The notes: generated by a model from the sequence alone, not told the origin. Shown: positions 1 through 8,212, numbered from the stretch's first letter. The stretch is DNA of 51,208 bases from Candidatus Nealsoniibacteriota bacterium (GCA_003551435.1 PUMQ01000006.1:1-51208); one strand, 5' to 3'. Translations and numbers: made by a program.

Positions 1-103
1 GAATTCCCGCCATAAAACGAAAAACAGCAAAAACACCCAGTACGAAAAGAATTCTTTTTCTTAGGTCCGGAAGCTGAAATATTTTGATAATTTTTTCAAA
101 CAT
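1..103 (-). CDS. secY: SecY protein translocase, N-terminal fragment (cut by window edge)
   Basis: This is the first 34 codons of the SecY preprotein translocase channel, the membrane pore through which unfolded proteins are exported by SecA or inserted by ribosomes. The reading starts MFEKIIKIFQLPDLRKRILF, the usual amphipathic SecY start followed by the beginning of the first membrane helix; the rest lies outside the window. It begins 10 nt after the L15 stop codon, the normal rplO-secY order of the spc operon, and is therefore probably co-transcribed with the ribosomal genes. Confidence 0.9.
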   Translation of the reverse strand, partial: MFEKIIKIFQLPDLRKRILFVLGVFAVFRFMAGI

Positions 104-113
104 GTAAATTGAT

Positions 114-572
114 TTATGCCCTATGGCCTTTATCAACGGTTACTGGCAATTGGCCTATCTTCCCTCCCGCTTTCTCCACTTTTTCTCTTGCTTTTGCCGA
201 AATAAGGCATCCCTTTATATGGAATTTTTTTTCTGTCTCTCCTTTTCCCAAAATTTTAATGGGAAGCTTTTTGCTTTTGGAAATTAATCCCTTTTCCGCC
301 AAAGTTTTAGGGCTTACCTCCAACCCGTCTTCAAACACTTTATCCAAAGTAGAAAGATTAACAACAAAAAACTTTCTAATGGGGGAAAACTTGTATCCTC
401 TCTTTTTCGGATACCGTTTTACGAGCTCTCTTATCAAAGGTTTCATCTTTGCTCCGGCGCGAGCCTTCTGTCCTTTTACACCCTTTCCAGAGTAAGTACC
501 TCTTTTTCCTCCCCTGCCTATGCGCTTTTTGCTCTTTATTTTGGTTTTTGGTTTTATTTCGTGAATCTGCAT
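114..572 (-). CDS. rplO: 50S ribosomal protein L15
   Basis: L15 is a large-subunit protein that binds 23S rRNA and joins late in assembly. The glycine/basic N-terminus (KKRIGRGGKRGTYSGKGVKG) is the L15 signature and the globular C-terminal part follows. I take the ATG at 572 (152 aa) because an AAGGAG Shine-Dalgarno lies just upstream and the preceding S5 stop is 1 nt away. A GTG at 596 would add 8 residues but overlap S5. It directly follows S5: the L30 gene that separates them in most bacteria is missing. Confidence 0.95.
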   Translation of the reverse strand: MQIHEIKPKTKIKSKKRIGRGGKRGTYSGKGVKGQKARAGAKMKPLIRELVKRYPKKRGYKFSPIRKFFVVNLSTLDKVFEDGLEVSPKTLAEKGLISKSKKLPIKILGKGETEKKFHIKGCLISAKAREKVEKAGGKIGQLPVTVDKGHRA

Positions 573-573
573 C

Positions 574-1104
574 TTATTTTTCTCCTTCTGCTTCACTTTT
601 CTTTGTTTTTGCAGATGGAGTCTTTTCCCTTTCTTTTTTCTTTTCTTCTTCTTTGGTCCGCAACTTCTGTAAGGCCTTTATGGTGGCTTTGGCGTTGTTC
701 GGCTTGTTTCGGGTGTTCCCCAATATTTTGCCCGAAATATTGGATATTCCCGCCATAGAACAGATTGCTCTCACCGTTCCTCCGGCCACTATTCCTCTTC
801 CCTCGGATTGCGGCTTTAGAAGAATTTCTGCCGCGCCAAACTTCGCTCGTACTTCGTAGGGAATAGTACCTCCTTGGGTGGTGGGAACCTTAACTACCGC
901 CTTCTGCGCTTTTTTTGTCGCTTTTTCAATGGACTGTTGGACATCATGCCCCTTGGCGCTCCCTATCCCCACCTTTCCTTTTTTATCGCCGACAACAACA
1001 AGAGTACGGAAGCGCAAACGCCTCCCTCCCGCCGTCATTCTCTCTACCCTGCTTATATCAAGAACCTCATTTTCAAATTCTTTTTTTATCTCTTCTTTTG
1101 GCAT
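574..1104 (-). CDS. rpsE: 30S ribosomal protein S5
   Basis: S5 sits at the mRNA entry side of the small subunit and affects decoding fidelity and helicase activity. The double-stranded-RNA-binding core (TAGGRRLRFRTLVVVGDKKG) and the C-terminal GGTVRAICSMAGI segment are clear. I choose the ATG at 1104 (176 aa) because the distance to the conserved GGRR then matches the family; a GTG at 1149 would add 15 residues overlapping L18. The last 30 or so residues are a lysine/glutamate-rich tail absent from most S5 proteins. The start has no obvious Shine-Dalgarno. Confidence 0.93.
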   Translation of the reverse strand: MPKEEIKKEFENEVLDISRVERMTAGGRRLRFRTLVVVGDKKGKVGIGSAKGHDVQQSIEKATKKAQKAVVKVPTTQGGTIPYEVRAKFGAAEILLKPQSEGRGIVAGGTVRAICSMAGISNISGKILGNTRNKPNNAKATIKALQKLRTKEEEKKKEREKTPSAKTKKSEAEGEK

Positions 1105-1120
1105 ATTAGCGTATAAAGAT

Positions 1121-1489
1121 TTAAAATTCCAATCCCTCTTTACGGGCACCCTCGGCCACCGCTTTTACTCGGCCGTGATAACGGTACCCTCCGCGATCAA
1201 AAACAACTGTTTTAATTTTTTTCTCCTTCGCCTTTTTGGCGATTCTGTTTCCCACTTCAAATGCCTTTTCCGTTTTACTTTTCTCCCCGGTACTTTTCTT
1301 CTTCCCGCTTTCCTTTTTACGGTCATCTTCCGCCAGAATAGTCACCCCTCTTTTATCATCAACAAGCTGGGCGTAAATATGATTAAGGGAACGGAAAACA
1401 TGCAACCGCGGCCTATCGGCAGTGCCAAAAATCTTTTTTCTCACTCTTTTGTGTCTTCTTTTAGTTTTTTCTTTTTTATTCTCCAGCAT
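1121..1489 (-). CDS. rplR: 50S ribosomal protein L18
   Basis: L18 binds 5S rRNA and, with L5, anchors it to the central protuberance. Visible landmarks are the basic N-terminus ([20 protein letters not shown]), the [13 protein letters not shown] strand and the C-terminal [20 protein letters not shown] motif. The length (122 aa) is normal, but residues about 55-75 are a lysine/serine-rich stretch. It lies between L6 and S5 in standard spc-operon order. Confidence 0.96.
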   Translation of the reverse strand: MLENKKEKTKRRHKRVRKKIFGTADRPRLHVFRSLNHIYAQLVDDKRGVTILAEDDRKKESGKKKSTGEKSKTEKAFEVGNRIAKKAKEKKIKTVVFDRGGYRYHGRVKAVAEGARKEGLEF

Positions 1490-1501
1490 ATCACTTAATC
1501 T

Positions 1502-2041
1502 TTATTTTCCCGCCGTCTTTTTCCCTTCTTTAAGGACAACTTCTTCATCTTTATACCTTATTCCTTTTCCTTTGTAGGGCTCGGGCGGGCGTATTTTCCT
1601 TATTTCCGCGGCAACCCTGTGCACCAGGTCTTTTTTAATACCAGACACAGTGATTATATCCTTGTTTACCGAAAAATTCACTCCCTCTCTTTTCTCTACC
1701 TCAACCGGATGGGAAAACCCAACCCTGAGCACCAGCTTGTCATCTTTCATCTCCGCACGATAACCCACTCCTTTTATTTGCAAATCTTTTGCATATCCTT
1801 TGCTCACTCCCTCTATCAGATTATTAACCAAAGCTCTTACCGTTCCCCAGAGAGCTTTGCTCATTTTTGTTTCTTTCTCTTGAGAAACCAAAACCTCGCC
1901 GTCACTTACCTTAACTCCCACTTCCGGAGGAATATCTAAAGAAAGCTCCCCTTTCGGTCCTTTCGCAATTACCTTTCCTTTTTCAACCTTCACTTCCACT
2001 CCTTCCGGAATTTCAATTGGTTTTTTCCCTATCCTAGACAT
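1502..2041 (-). CDS. rplF: 50S ribosomal protein L6
   Basis: L6 lies near the factor-binding site of the large subunit. The protein has the two tandem L6 alpha/beta repeats: the N-terminal MSRIGKKPIEIPEGV start and the C-terminal IRKIRPPEPYKGKGIRY signature, which contacts 23S rRNA. At 179 aa it is family length. The gap upstream of its start (2042-2110) holds a six-unit heptamer array rather than another gene, which is unusual within this operon. Confidence 0.97.
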   Translation of the reverse strand: MSRIGKKPIEIPEGVEVKVEKGKVIAKGPKGELSLDIPPEVGVKVSDGEVLVSQEKETKMSKALWGTVRALVNNLIEGVSKGYAKDLQIKGVGYRAEMKDDKLVLRVGFSHPVEVEKREGVNFSVNKDIITVSGIKKDLVHRVAAEIRKIRPPEPYKGKGIRYKDEEVVLKEGKKTAGK

Positions 2042-2048
2042 AATTAAT

Positions 2049-2090
2049 TGACTAATGACTTATGACTTATGACTCATGACCTATGACTAC
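2049..2090. repeat. Heptamer tandem array R1 (TGACTTA-like, six units)
   Basis: Six contiguous 7-nt units with plus-strand consensus TGACTTA (individual units TGACTAA, TGACTTA twice, TGACTCA, TGACCTA, TGACTAC) fill most of the 69-nt gap between rpsH and rplF. The 7-nt period cycles through all three frames. Related arrays occur elsewhere in this window. No function can be read from it. Confidence 0.85.
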
Positions 2091-2110
2091 CCCCAGTCAT
2101 TGTTCGTTTT

Positions 2111-2503
2111 TTACCATACTTCGCAAAGCATCTCTCCTCCCAAGCCTTTTTCTCTCGCTTCCTTGTCCGTTACTACTCCTTTAGGAGTGGAAATAACGGA
2201 AACCCCACGCCCGCCTTTGACTTTTCTCATCTCTTTGCTTTTGTTGTATATTCTCTGTCCTGGAGAAGAAATTCTTTTAATCTCCGTAATTACCGGCTCT
2301 CCGTTGCTCTCGTAATTCAAAGTCACGGAAAAAAAAGTATTTTTGTTCTTTTTTTTCACTGTTTTTCCTAAAAACCCTTCTCTCTCCAAACAGCGGGCAA
2401 TTTCATATTTAATTGATGAAAAGGGAATATCAACAGTACTCTTGCCCACAGCCTGCGCATTCCTGATTCTGTTTAACATGTCTGCTATTGGATCGGTATA
2501 CAT
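2111..2503 (-). CDS. rpsH: 30S ribosomal protein S8
   Basis: S8 is a primary 16S rRNA binder that organises the central domain and, in E. coli, represses the spc operon. The N-terminal PIADMLNRIRNAQ and the C-terminal GRGVSVISTPKGVVTDKEAR (the serine-rich RNA-binding loop) are diagnostic. The 130-aa length is typical. It is encoded between S14 and L6 as usual. Confidence 0.97.
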   Translation of the reverse strand: MYTDPIADMLNRIRNAQAVGKSTVDIPFSSIKYEIARCLEREGFLGKTVKKKNKNTFFSVTLNYESNGEPVITEIKRISSPGQRIYNKSKEMRKVKGGRGVSVISTPKGVVTDKEAREKGLGGEMLCEVW

Positions 2504-2543
2504 TTTAAAATAAATTTTAGGTTTAAAATTTCAGATTGATTTT

Positions 2544-2729
2544 TTACCAGCTTGATTTTTTTATTCCCGGAATTTCTCCTTTATTTGCCATTTCACGGAA
2601 ACATATTCTGCAAAGTCCGAACTTCCTCAAAACGCTCCTTGCACGTCCGCACTTAAAACACCTCCGCACCGTCCGGGTATTAAATTTGGGTTTTTGAGCT
2701 GATTTTTCAATTTTTGCCTTTCTGGCCAT
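2544..2729 (-). CDS. rpsN: 30S ribosomal protein S14, zinc-binding form
   Basis: S14 is needed for assembly of the 30S head. This is the short, zinc-binding C+ version (61 aa): cysteines 24, 27, 40 and 43 form two CxxC pairs, and the C-terminus [11 protein letters not shown] is the conserved type Z ending. It lies between L5 and S8, the standard position. Confidence 0.97.
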   Translation of the reverse strand: MARKAKIEKSAQKPKFNTRTVRRCFKCGRARSVLRKFGLCRICFREMANKGEIPGIKKSSW

Positions 2730-2750
2730 AGTTTTTGGAAATTTTTTGTT

Positions 2751-3320
2751 TTACTCAGGCTTCTCTTCTTTTTCAAAAGGAATGCCCAATTCCCTTAAAA
2801 GGGTTATTCCCTGTTCTTTTTCCTTTGCGGAAGTGACTATGGTTATCTCCATTCCAAAAAAGAAATCTGTTTCGTCCGCGGATATCTCCGGAAATACCAG
2901 CTGTTCTTCAACGCCTATCGTCAAGTTTCCCTTGCCATCTACCGAGGAAAGCGAAATGCCCTGAAAATCCCTGATTCTGGGAAAAACTATTTTGGTAAGT
3001 CTTTCTAAAAAATCATACATCTTTTTTCCACGGAGAGTGACTCTTAATCCGACAGGCATTCCTTCTCTCAGACTAAAACCGGAAATTGATTTTTTGGCCG
3101 GCCTTTCCTGAGGACGTTGTCCGGTAATAAGAGACAGGTCTTGGGAAACCTTTTTTAACACCTCTTGTTTTCTTGCGGTATCTTTCGTAATCCACTTTCC
3201 CACACCTACGTTAACCACAACCTTGGTTACCCGAGGGCACTCCAAAACGCTTTTTAACCCCATTTCTTTTTTAAGTTTGGGTACAATCTCTTTATTGTAC
3301 TTCTCTTTCAGGTCGGACAT
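2751..3320 (-). CDS. rplE: 50S ribosomal protein L5
   Basis: L5 binds 5S rRNA and contacts the P-site tRNA. Recognisable segments are VTKVVVNVGVGKW, the ITGQRPQERPAKKSISGFSLREG block, and the GMEITIVTSAK segment near the C-terminus. The length (189 aa) is normal. Its ATG overlaps the L24 stop by one base (TAATG), indicating translational coupling. Confidence 0.97.
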   Translation of the reverse strand: MSDLKEKYNKEIVPKLKKEMGLKSVLECPRVTKVVVNVGVGKWITKDTARKQEVLKKVSQDLSLITGQRPQERPAKKSISGFSLREGMPVGLRVTLRGKKMYDFLERLTKIVFPRIRDFQGISLSSVDGKGNLTIGVEEQLVFPEISADETDFFFGMEITIVTSAKEKEQGITLLRELGIPFEKEEKPE

Positions 3321-3631
3321 TATACTCTTTGATTACACTTTTTACAAACTCTCTCTCCGTTTTCTTTGCCGATACGGGTTCCCTTGCCACACTTCGGGCA
3401 GATAAGCTTAACGTTAGAAACAGAAATGGCGGCAGGAAATTCGACAATCTGCCCCGTTTTCTTTCCTTTCTGCTGTTGTCTTTGTTTTTCCGGAGAGACG
3501 TGCTTTTTTAAAAGATTGACTCCCTCAACGGAGATCTTTCTTTCTTGGGGAAAGATGTGCAAAACCTTCCCCTTTTTCCCACGGTCTTTTCCGGCAATAA
3601 TTAAAACGGTGTCTCCTTTTTTAATACGCAT
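3320..3631 (-). CDS. rplX: 50S ribosomal protein L24
   Basis: L24 is an assembly initiator that binds 23S rRNA close to the peptide exit tunnel. The KOW motif is at the N-terminus (KKGDTVLIIAGKDRGKKGKV). The C-terminus carries cysteines 78, 81, 96 and 99 as a zinc-ribbon-like pair of CxxC motifs, common in L24 proteins outside Proteobacteria. It ends one base into the L5 start. Confidence 0.96.
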   Translation of the reverse strand: MRIKKGDTVLIIAGKDRGKKGKVLHIFPQERKISVEGVNLLKKHVSPEKQRQQQKGKKTGQIVEFPAAISVSNVKLICPKCGKGTRIGKENGERVCKKCNQRV

Positions 3632-3634
3632 AAT

Positions 3635-4006
3635 TTATACCACCTCCTTGGACATGGTGGTTATTTCTTTAAATCCCTTTTCGGCTAACTCCCGCGGAAC
3701 AGGGCCAAAAACTCTGCTTCCTTTGGGCCTTTTTGTTTTTCCGTCCAGAACAGCCGCCGCATTTTCATCAAAGCGGATATAGGTTCCGTCTTTTCTCCGG
3801 TAGTTGTACTTCTGGCGTACAATTACCGCTCGCACTATGTCATGCTTTTTAACAACTTTCCGGGGCTCGGATTTTTTCACCGAAGCGACCACAATATCCC
3901 CTATTCTCGCGTAGCGCCTTCTGGTCCCTCCGAGAATACGGAAACACTGGACTACCTTCGCGCCCGTGTTGTCGGCAATTTTTAAAACTGTCTCTGTTTG
4001 AATCAT
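3635..4006 (-). CDS. rplN: 50S ribosomal protein L14
   Basis: L14 forms part of intersubunit bridges and is where the silencing factor RsfS binds. The sequence is highly typical (MIQTETVLKIADNTGAK; SRVFGPVPRELAEKGF) at 123 aa. The L24 stop-start spacing downstream is 3 nt. Nothing is unusual. Confidence 0.98.
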   Translation of the reverse strand: MIQTETVLKIADNTGAKVVQCFRILGGTRRRYARIGDIVVASVKKSEPRKVVKKHDIVRAVIVRQKYNYRRKDGTYIRFDENAAAVLDGKTKRPKGSRVFGPVPRELAEKGFKEITTMSKEVV

Positions 4007-4077
4007 AATATTTTTGCTTCCTGGAGGGGGCTGTAAGATACAAATAATAAAAAGGTATCTTGTATCTTGATTGTCCT

Positions 4078-4338
4078 CTACTGTTTGGCGCCTTGTGTTT
4101 TATTTTTTGTATCTTGTTCCACAACTCTCCACTTCTTGTGCCTGCTTATCGGCCTGCACTCCTCAATAACCACCTCGTCTCCTTTTTTGCACTCTCCTTT
4201 CTCGTCATGGGCCTTATATTTTTTGTGCACCTTGTATCTCTTCTTATACCGGGGATGTTTTTTAATCCTTTCCACTTCCACTACTACCGTTTTGCTCATT
4301 TTATCGGAAACCACTGTCCCTTTTAATTTATTTTTCAT
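4078..4338 (-). CDS. rpsQ: 30S ribosomal protein S17
   Basis: S17 is a primary 16S rRNA-binding protein with an OB fold. The signature is [20 protein letters not shown] followed by [19 protein letters not shown]. At 86 aa it has normal length. Its start overlaps the 3' end of L29 by 11 nt. A 71-nt gap separates its stop from the L14 start. Confidence 0.96.
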   Translation of the reverse strand: MKNKLKGTVVSDKMSKTVVVEVERIKKHPRYKKRYKVHKKYKAHDEKGECKKGDEVVIEECRPISRHKKWRVVEQDTKNKTQGAKQ

Positions 4339-4525
4339 GTTTCTCTTTTTCTTTTAAAATGGTTTTGATTCTTGCAATGTCTTTACGCAAATTTGCCGCC
4401 TCTTTGGTGTTTTTTGATTTGGTATTCGCCTCTCCAAACCGAATATCCCGCAATCTTTTTATCTTTTCGGAAAGCATCTTTGCGGATTCTTTTTCACTTT
4501 TTTTTCTTATCTCTCCGGATTTCAT
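4328..4525 (-). CDS. rpmC: 50S ribosomal protein L29
   Basis: L29 is a small two-helix protein at the exit tunnel rim, part of the docking site for SRP and trigger factor. The 65-aa sequence is helical and charged, with the [21 protein letters not shown] segment corresponding to the family R-x-x-x-A-x-x-x-x-x-T-x-x-I-R-x-x-R pattern. Assignment rests as much on position (between L16 and S17) as on sequence, because L29 is poorly conserved. Confidence 0.9.
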   Translation of the reverse strand: MKSGEIRKKSEKESAKMLSEKIKRLRDIRFGEANTKSKNTKEAANLRKDIARIKTILKEKEKHEK

Positions 4526-4530
4526 GATTT

Positions 4531-4935
4531 CTATTTTTTAACGAATTTTGTTTTGACCGGCAACTTGTCTCCCGCCTTTCTCAGGGCATCTTTGGCTTTT
4601 TCCTCGGGTATGCCTTCAAGTTCGAAAAGAACTCTTCCTTTCTTCACAGGAGCTGCATAGTGGTCAACGCTTCCCTTTCCTCCTCCCATGGGAACTTCCT
4701 GTCCCTTGCGGGTAATCGGCCTATCGGGAAAAATTCTTATCCACATCTTCCCCCCTTTTCTCAAGTAGCGGATTATTACTCTCCGGGCAGCCTCTATCTG
4801 CCTGGCGGATATAATGCCGTTTGCTTCCGTTTTAAGGCCGTAACTTCCGAAGTTAACGAAAGCGCCTTTCATCGCCACTCCCTTAATTCTTCCTTTGCGG
4901 TGTTTTCTGTGTTTTACTTTTTTGGGAAATAACAT
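4531..4935 (-). CDS. rplP: 50S ribosomal protein L16
   Basis: L16 helps organise the aminoacyl-tRNA site of the 50S subunit. The protein shows MLFPKKVKHRKHRKGR, the VNFGSYGLKTEANGIISARQ block and the RPITRKGQEVPMGGGKGSVD signature, with GRVLFELEGIPEEKAKDALR towards the C-terminus. At 134 aa it is typical. Five bases separate its stop from the L29 start. Confidence 0.98.
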   Translation of the reverse strand: MLFPKKVKHRKHRKGRIKGVAMKGAFVNFGSYGLKTEANGIISARQIEAARRVIIRYLRKGGKMWIRIFPDRPITRKGQEVPMGGGKGSVDHYAAPVKKGRVLFELEGIPEEKAKDALRKAGDKLPVKTKFVKK

Positions 4936-4969
4936 GGTTTTCTCGGATTATCCCTTTTACTATTGCCGC

Positions 4970-5620
4970 TTAATCAAACTTCTCTCCTTTGTAAATAAAG
5001 ACTTTTACCCCGATTGCTCCGAAGGGGCATCTTGCCATCTCAAACCCGTAGTCAATATCTCCGCGCAGGGTTTCTCTTTTAAGCTGCCCTTGCTGAAAAT
5101 ATTCGCTTCTTGCTATCTCTATCCCGTTAAGCCTTCCGCTAACCTGGATTCTGACCCCTTTAACCTCTTTGTGCATGGAAATTTTGTGCAGTGCTTGTTT
5201 TACCACCTTTCTGTAGGGAAGCCTTCTTTCAAGCTGTCTGGCGATGTCTTGGGCAGCCAGTGTGGCGGAAAGCCAAGGGTCTTTCACTTCTCTTATTTCC
5301 AGCCGTACTTTCTTTTTCTCGCTTTTGGAAATCCGATTAACTTCTTTTTCCAGTTTTTCTTTCAAAGTTTTTACTCCTTCTCCTCCTCTTCCTATGATTA
5401 GGCCCGGCCTTGCACTGTAAACTATCACTCCCACCTCGTCCATTGAGCGCTCAATCTCTATTTTCTCAACTCCCATTTCGCGTAAAAGACTGCGCAAAAG
5501 CCTTCTTATAGCGTAATCTTCCTTAAGGAAAGAGGAGAAGTTTTTTTCATAAAAACCCTTGGAGTCCCACCCTTTGGTTATGCCAATACGGAAAATTTTT
5601 GGATGTACTTTGTGTGTCAT
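4970..5620 (-). CDS. rpsC: 30S ribosomal protein S3
   Basis: S3 forms part of the mRNA entry pore. The N-terminal MTHKVHPKIFRIGITKGWDS start, the KH-type motif with GLIIGRGGEGVKTLKEKL, and the C-terminal GIEIARSEYFQQGQLKRETL block are all present. The 216-aa length is family-typical. Its ATG overlaps the L22 stop by 4 nt (ATGA), indicating coupling. Confidence 0.98.
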   Translation of the reverse strand: MTHKVHPKIFRIGITKGWDSKGFYEKNFSSFLKEDYAIRRLLRSLLREMGVEKIEIERSMDEVGVIVYSARPGLIIGRGGEGVKTLKEKLEKEVNRISKSEKKKVRLEIREVKDPWLSATLAAQDIARQLERRLPYRKVVKQALHKISMHKEVKGVRIQVSGRLNGIEIARSEYFQQGQLKRETLRGDIDYGFEMARCPFGAIGVKVFIYKGEKFD

Positions 5621-6141
5621 ATTGATTTTCTTCTAAATATTTGTGTTTTTCCCGGTACCGGCTTCTTATCCACGCGAGAAGATTTTCCTTCATCAGACTC
5701 TCCGGCACGTTTTTCTTTTGCCTTGGAAGAAACTTCCTCTTTTGGCTTTTCTGTTTGGTAAACTTTCTTTATCTTTTCTTTTTTTCCTTTTTTGCGGACA
5801 TCTCCTCCTTCTCTTTCTTCTAAAACAATGGAGACATGAGAAGTTTTCTTCTGTATGGGAGCCACGGCTCCCCGAGCACGCGGCCTGAATCTCTTAATAA
5901 TCGGCCCTCCGTCAACTCTCATTTCGGAGACATAAAGGTTTTCTTTTTTGAGCCCGAAATTGTTTTCTGCATTGGCAACAGCGGATTTTAGAAGCTTTAA
6001 AACCGGGTCCGCGGAACGTTTAATCGTAAACTGAAGAACTTTCTCCGCATCACTGACCGAACGGCCGCGCACAAGATCGGCTACCAAACGAACCTTCCTT
6101 GGCGAAATTCTCAAATAATTCAGTTTTGCTTCAATTGTCAT
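5617..6141 (-). CDS. rplV: 50S ribosomal protein L22 with long charged C-terminal tail
   Basis: L22 lines the polypeptide exit tunnel with a beta-hairpin and is a macrolide resistance site. The core (residues 1 to about 110) has the expected LRISPRKVRLVADLVRGRSV and the hairpin MRVDGGPIIKRFRPRARGA. Residues from about 112 to 174 form a lysine/glutamate/serine-rich, probably disordered tail; typical L22 ends near 110-115 residues. The tail runs continuously in frame up to the ATGA overlap with S3, so it is not an artefact of a frameshift. Confidence 0.96.
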   Translation of the reverse strand: MTIEAKLNYLRISPRKVRLVADLVRGRSVSDAEKVLQFTIKRSADPVLKLLKSAVANAENNFGLKKENLYVSEMRVDGGPIIKRFRPRARGAVAPIQKKTSHVSIVLEEREGGDVRKKGKKEKIKKVYQTEKPKEEVSSKAKEKRAGESDEGKSSRVDKKPVPGKTQIFRRKSI

Positions 6142-6167
6142 ACTTTATTGGCAACTTCCGTTATTTT

Positions 6168-6455
6168 TTATTTCTTCTTTTCCTGTTCTCTTTGCATTTT
6201 TCCCCCGTGCCTGACGAACTTCTTTGACGGCGAAAACTCTCCCAGAAGATGGCCAACCATCTCTTCGGTCACGTAAACCTTTATATGCTCCTTTCCGTTA
6301 TAAACACCGAATGTGTACCCTATCATCTCGGGAGTAATGGTTGCTTTTCTTGACCATGTCTTAACAACCGTTTTTTTATCTCCCGGCTTTAAGTTCTCTA
6401 CCTTTTTCAGCAGTTTTTCGTCAATATAGGGCCCTTTTTTTGAACTTCGTGCCAT
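6168..6455 (-). CDS. rpsS: 30S ribosomal protein S19
   Basis: S19 lies in the 30S head near the A-site tRNA. The sequence starts [18 protein letters not shown] and has the conserved [20 protein letters not shown] and [15 protein letters not shown] segments. The 95-aa length is usual. It is between L2 and L22, standard order. Confidence 0.98.
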   Translation of the reverse strand: MARSSKKGPYIDEKLLKKVENLKPGDKKTVVKTWSRKATITPEMIGYTFGVYNGKEHIKVYVTEEMVGHLLGEFSPSKKFVRHGGKMQREQEKKK

Positions 6456-6476
6456 AATACAAACCTTTATTTTTAT

Positions 6477-7256
6477 TTATTTCTTGCCTTTTCTTTTCTT
6501 GGTTGCTCTCTTTATAATATACCTGTCGGTATGCTTTCTTTTTCGGGTGCGGACTCCTCTCGCCTTTTTCCCCCAAGGTGTTTTCGGAGAAGGCATGCCG
6601 ATCGGCGCCCTTCCTTCTCCTCCTCCGTGCGGGTGATCCACCGGATTCATAGCCGATCCCCGGACAACCGGTCTTCTTCCCATTTTTCTTGCAGTTCCTG
6701 CTTTTTTAATTTTCCGGTAGCGGTGTTCCGGATTGGATACTTCTCCCACGGTAGCAAAACAGTCGCTTCTAACCTTTCTTACCTCCCTTGAAGGCATCTT
6801 AAGATGGGTCATTTTCCCCTCGTGAGCGAGAATAAGCGCTCCCAGTCCGGCACTGCGAACCAGCTTGCCCTTTCCCTCCGGATAAAGGCTAACATTGTTT
6901 ACCATGGTACCCACCGGAATATTTTTAAGGCGCATTCTGTTCCCGGGCTTAATCGCCGCCTTCTCAGCGGTAATAATCTCGTCCCCTTCTTTTAATCCCT
7001 GGGGAGCAAGGATATATTTTACATCTCCGTTTTCGTATTTCACAAAAGCGATATCAGCCGTTCTGTTCGGATCATACTCAATGCTGGAAATCTTCCCTTT
7101 AACATCCACTGGTTCCTGTCCAAAGTTAACCCTTCTGTAAAGGCGCTTAACGCCTCCACCCCTGTGCCTTACCGTAATCTTCCCTTGGCTGGATCTTCCT
7201 CCGGTTTTTTTAAGAGGAGTGATTAGCTTTTTCCTTTTTTTTGCTTTTAAATTCAT
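6477..7256 (-). CDS. rplB: 50S ribosomal protein L2, shortened N-terminus
   Basis: L2 is needed for subunit association and peptidyl transfer. The C-terminal VDHPHGGGEGRAPIG signature contains the essential histidine region. The protein (259 aa) is about 15 residues shorter than the common 273-276 aa form: it starts just before KTGGRSSQGKITVRHRGGG and lacks most of the usual N-terminal extension. No upstream in-frame start gives a longer version within the 2-nt gap to L23. Confidence 0.97.
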   Translation of the reverse strand: MNLKAKKRKKLITPLKKTGGRSSQGKITVRHRGGGVKRLYRRVNFGQEPVDVKGKISSIEYDPNRTADIAFVKYENGDVKYILAPQGLKEGDEIITAEKAAIKPGNRMRLKNIPVGTMVNNVSLYPEGKGKLVRSAGLGALILAHEGKMTHLKMPSREVRKVRSDCFATVGEVSNPEHRYRKIKKAGTARKMGRRPVVRGSAMNPVDHPHGGGEGRAPIGMPSPKTPWGKKARGVRTRKRKHTDRYIIKRATKKRKGKK

Positions 7257-7258
7257 TT

Positions 7259-7582
7259 TTACGCGGAAAGATCAATTGTTTGGCCTTTTTTAATCTTTAC
7301 AATCGCTTTTTTATACCCTTTTGTTTTCCCTTCCGTTCTTCCTACTCTCCTTTTCTTGGGCGGAACCTTTATTATCCTTACTTTTTCCACATTCACCTTA
7401 TACTTTTTTTCCGTCTCTTCTTTAATATCTTTTTTATTGGCGCCGTCTTTCACTTTAAAAACGTAAAACCCGCTCTCGGGCAAGGCGGTGGCTTTCTCAC
7501 TGATATGCGGCTTTTCTAAAGCGTGTTTTTCGGACATCTCCTTTAAATCGGTTTCTTTGATTTTCTCCTTTTTCTTTTCCAT
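7259..7582 (-). CDS. rplW: 50S ribosomal protein L23
   Basis: L23 at the tunnel exit is the docking point for trigger factor and SRP. The core runs KPHISEKATALPESGFYVFK to VRIIKVPPKKRRVG and KKAIVKIKKGQTIDLSA. A lysine/glutamate-rich N-terminal extension of about 25 residues precedes the core. The gene lies 3 nt after L4 and 2 nt before L2. Confidence 0.96.
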   Translation of the reverse strand: MEKKKEKIKETDLKEMSEKHALEKPHISEKATALPESGFYVFKVKDGANKKDIKEETEKKYKVNVEKVRIIKVPPKKRRVGRTEGKTKGYKKAIVKIKKGQTIDLSA

Positions 7583-7585
7583 AGT

Positions 7586-8212
7586 TTACTGATTAAAGCT
7601 CTGCTTGATGGTTTCCACCGACTTTTTGGGCAAAATAATCCATTTATAAGATAAAATATCCAGCACATTAAGGTCTTTTGCCTGGATAGTGCCGACATCT
7701 TCCATGTTTCGCGTGGCCAGAATTGCGTTCCTGTCAATCTCCGGAAGTACGATCAACGTTCTTTTGTCACAAGGCATTTTTTCCAAGAACCCTTTCATCT
7801 CCTTGGTTTTCGGCTCCTTTACTTTTAAGTCGGAAAGAAAAAGCGCTAAATTCTCCTTCGTTTTGGCAGAAAGAACCATAAAAAGAGCCTTTCTTTTCGC
7901 TTTTTTATTAATCTTTTTTTTGTAATTTCTCTCGTTTCTCGGGCCGAAAGTGACGCCTCCTCCTTTCCATATCGGTGAGCGCCTGGACCCGTGCCTGGCT
8001 CTTCCGGTCCCTTTTTGCCTCCACGGTTTTCTGCCTCCTCCTCTTACTTCGCTGCGATCTTTGGTATGCGCCGTGTTTTGGCGCCTATTGCTCATCTGTG
8101 CACGCGCTACCTGGTAAATCAAATCTTCATTCACTTCCAGACCGAAAACTTCCTCAGGAAGACTGATCTCTCCTTCTTTCTTCCCTTCCATATTGTACAA
8201 ATCAGCCTTCAT
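7586..8212 (-). CDS. rplD: 50S ribosomal protein L4
   Basis: L4 contributes to the exit tunnel; in E. coli it also autoregulates the S10 operon. The RNA-binding loop (EVRGGGRKPWRQKGTGRARH) and the following SRRSPIWKGGGVTFGP are diagnostic. It is 208 aa, with the usual C-terminal alpha/beta domain. Its ATG overlaps the L3 stop by 4 nt. Confidence 0.97.
   Translation of the reverse strand: MKADLYNMEGKKEGEISLPEEVFGLEVNEDLIYQVARAQMSNRRQNTAHTKDRSEVRGGGRKPWRQKGTGRARHGSRRSPIWKGGGVTFGPRNERNYKKKINKKAKRKALFMVLSAKTKENLALFLSDLKVKEPKTKEMKGFLEKMPCDKRTLIVLPEIDRNAILATRNMEDVGTIQAKDLNVLDILSYKWIILPKKSVETIKQSFNQ

Noticed and set aside
2049-2090. CRISPR-like array
   Set aside because: The repeat unit is only 7 nt with no spacers and no cas genes nearby; it is a simple tandem heptamer.
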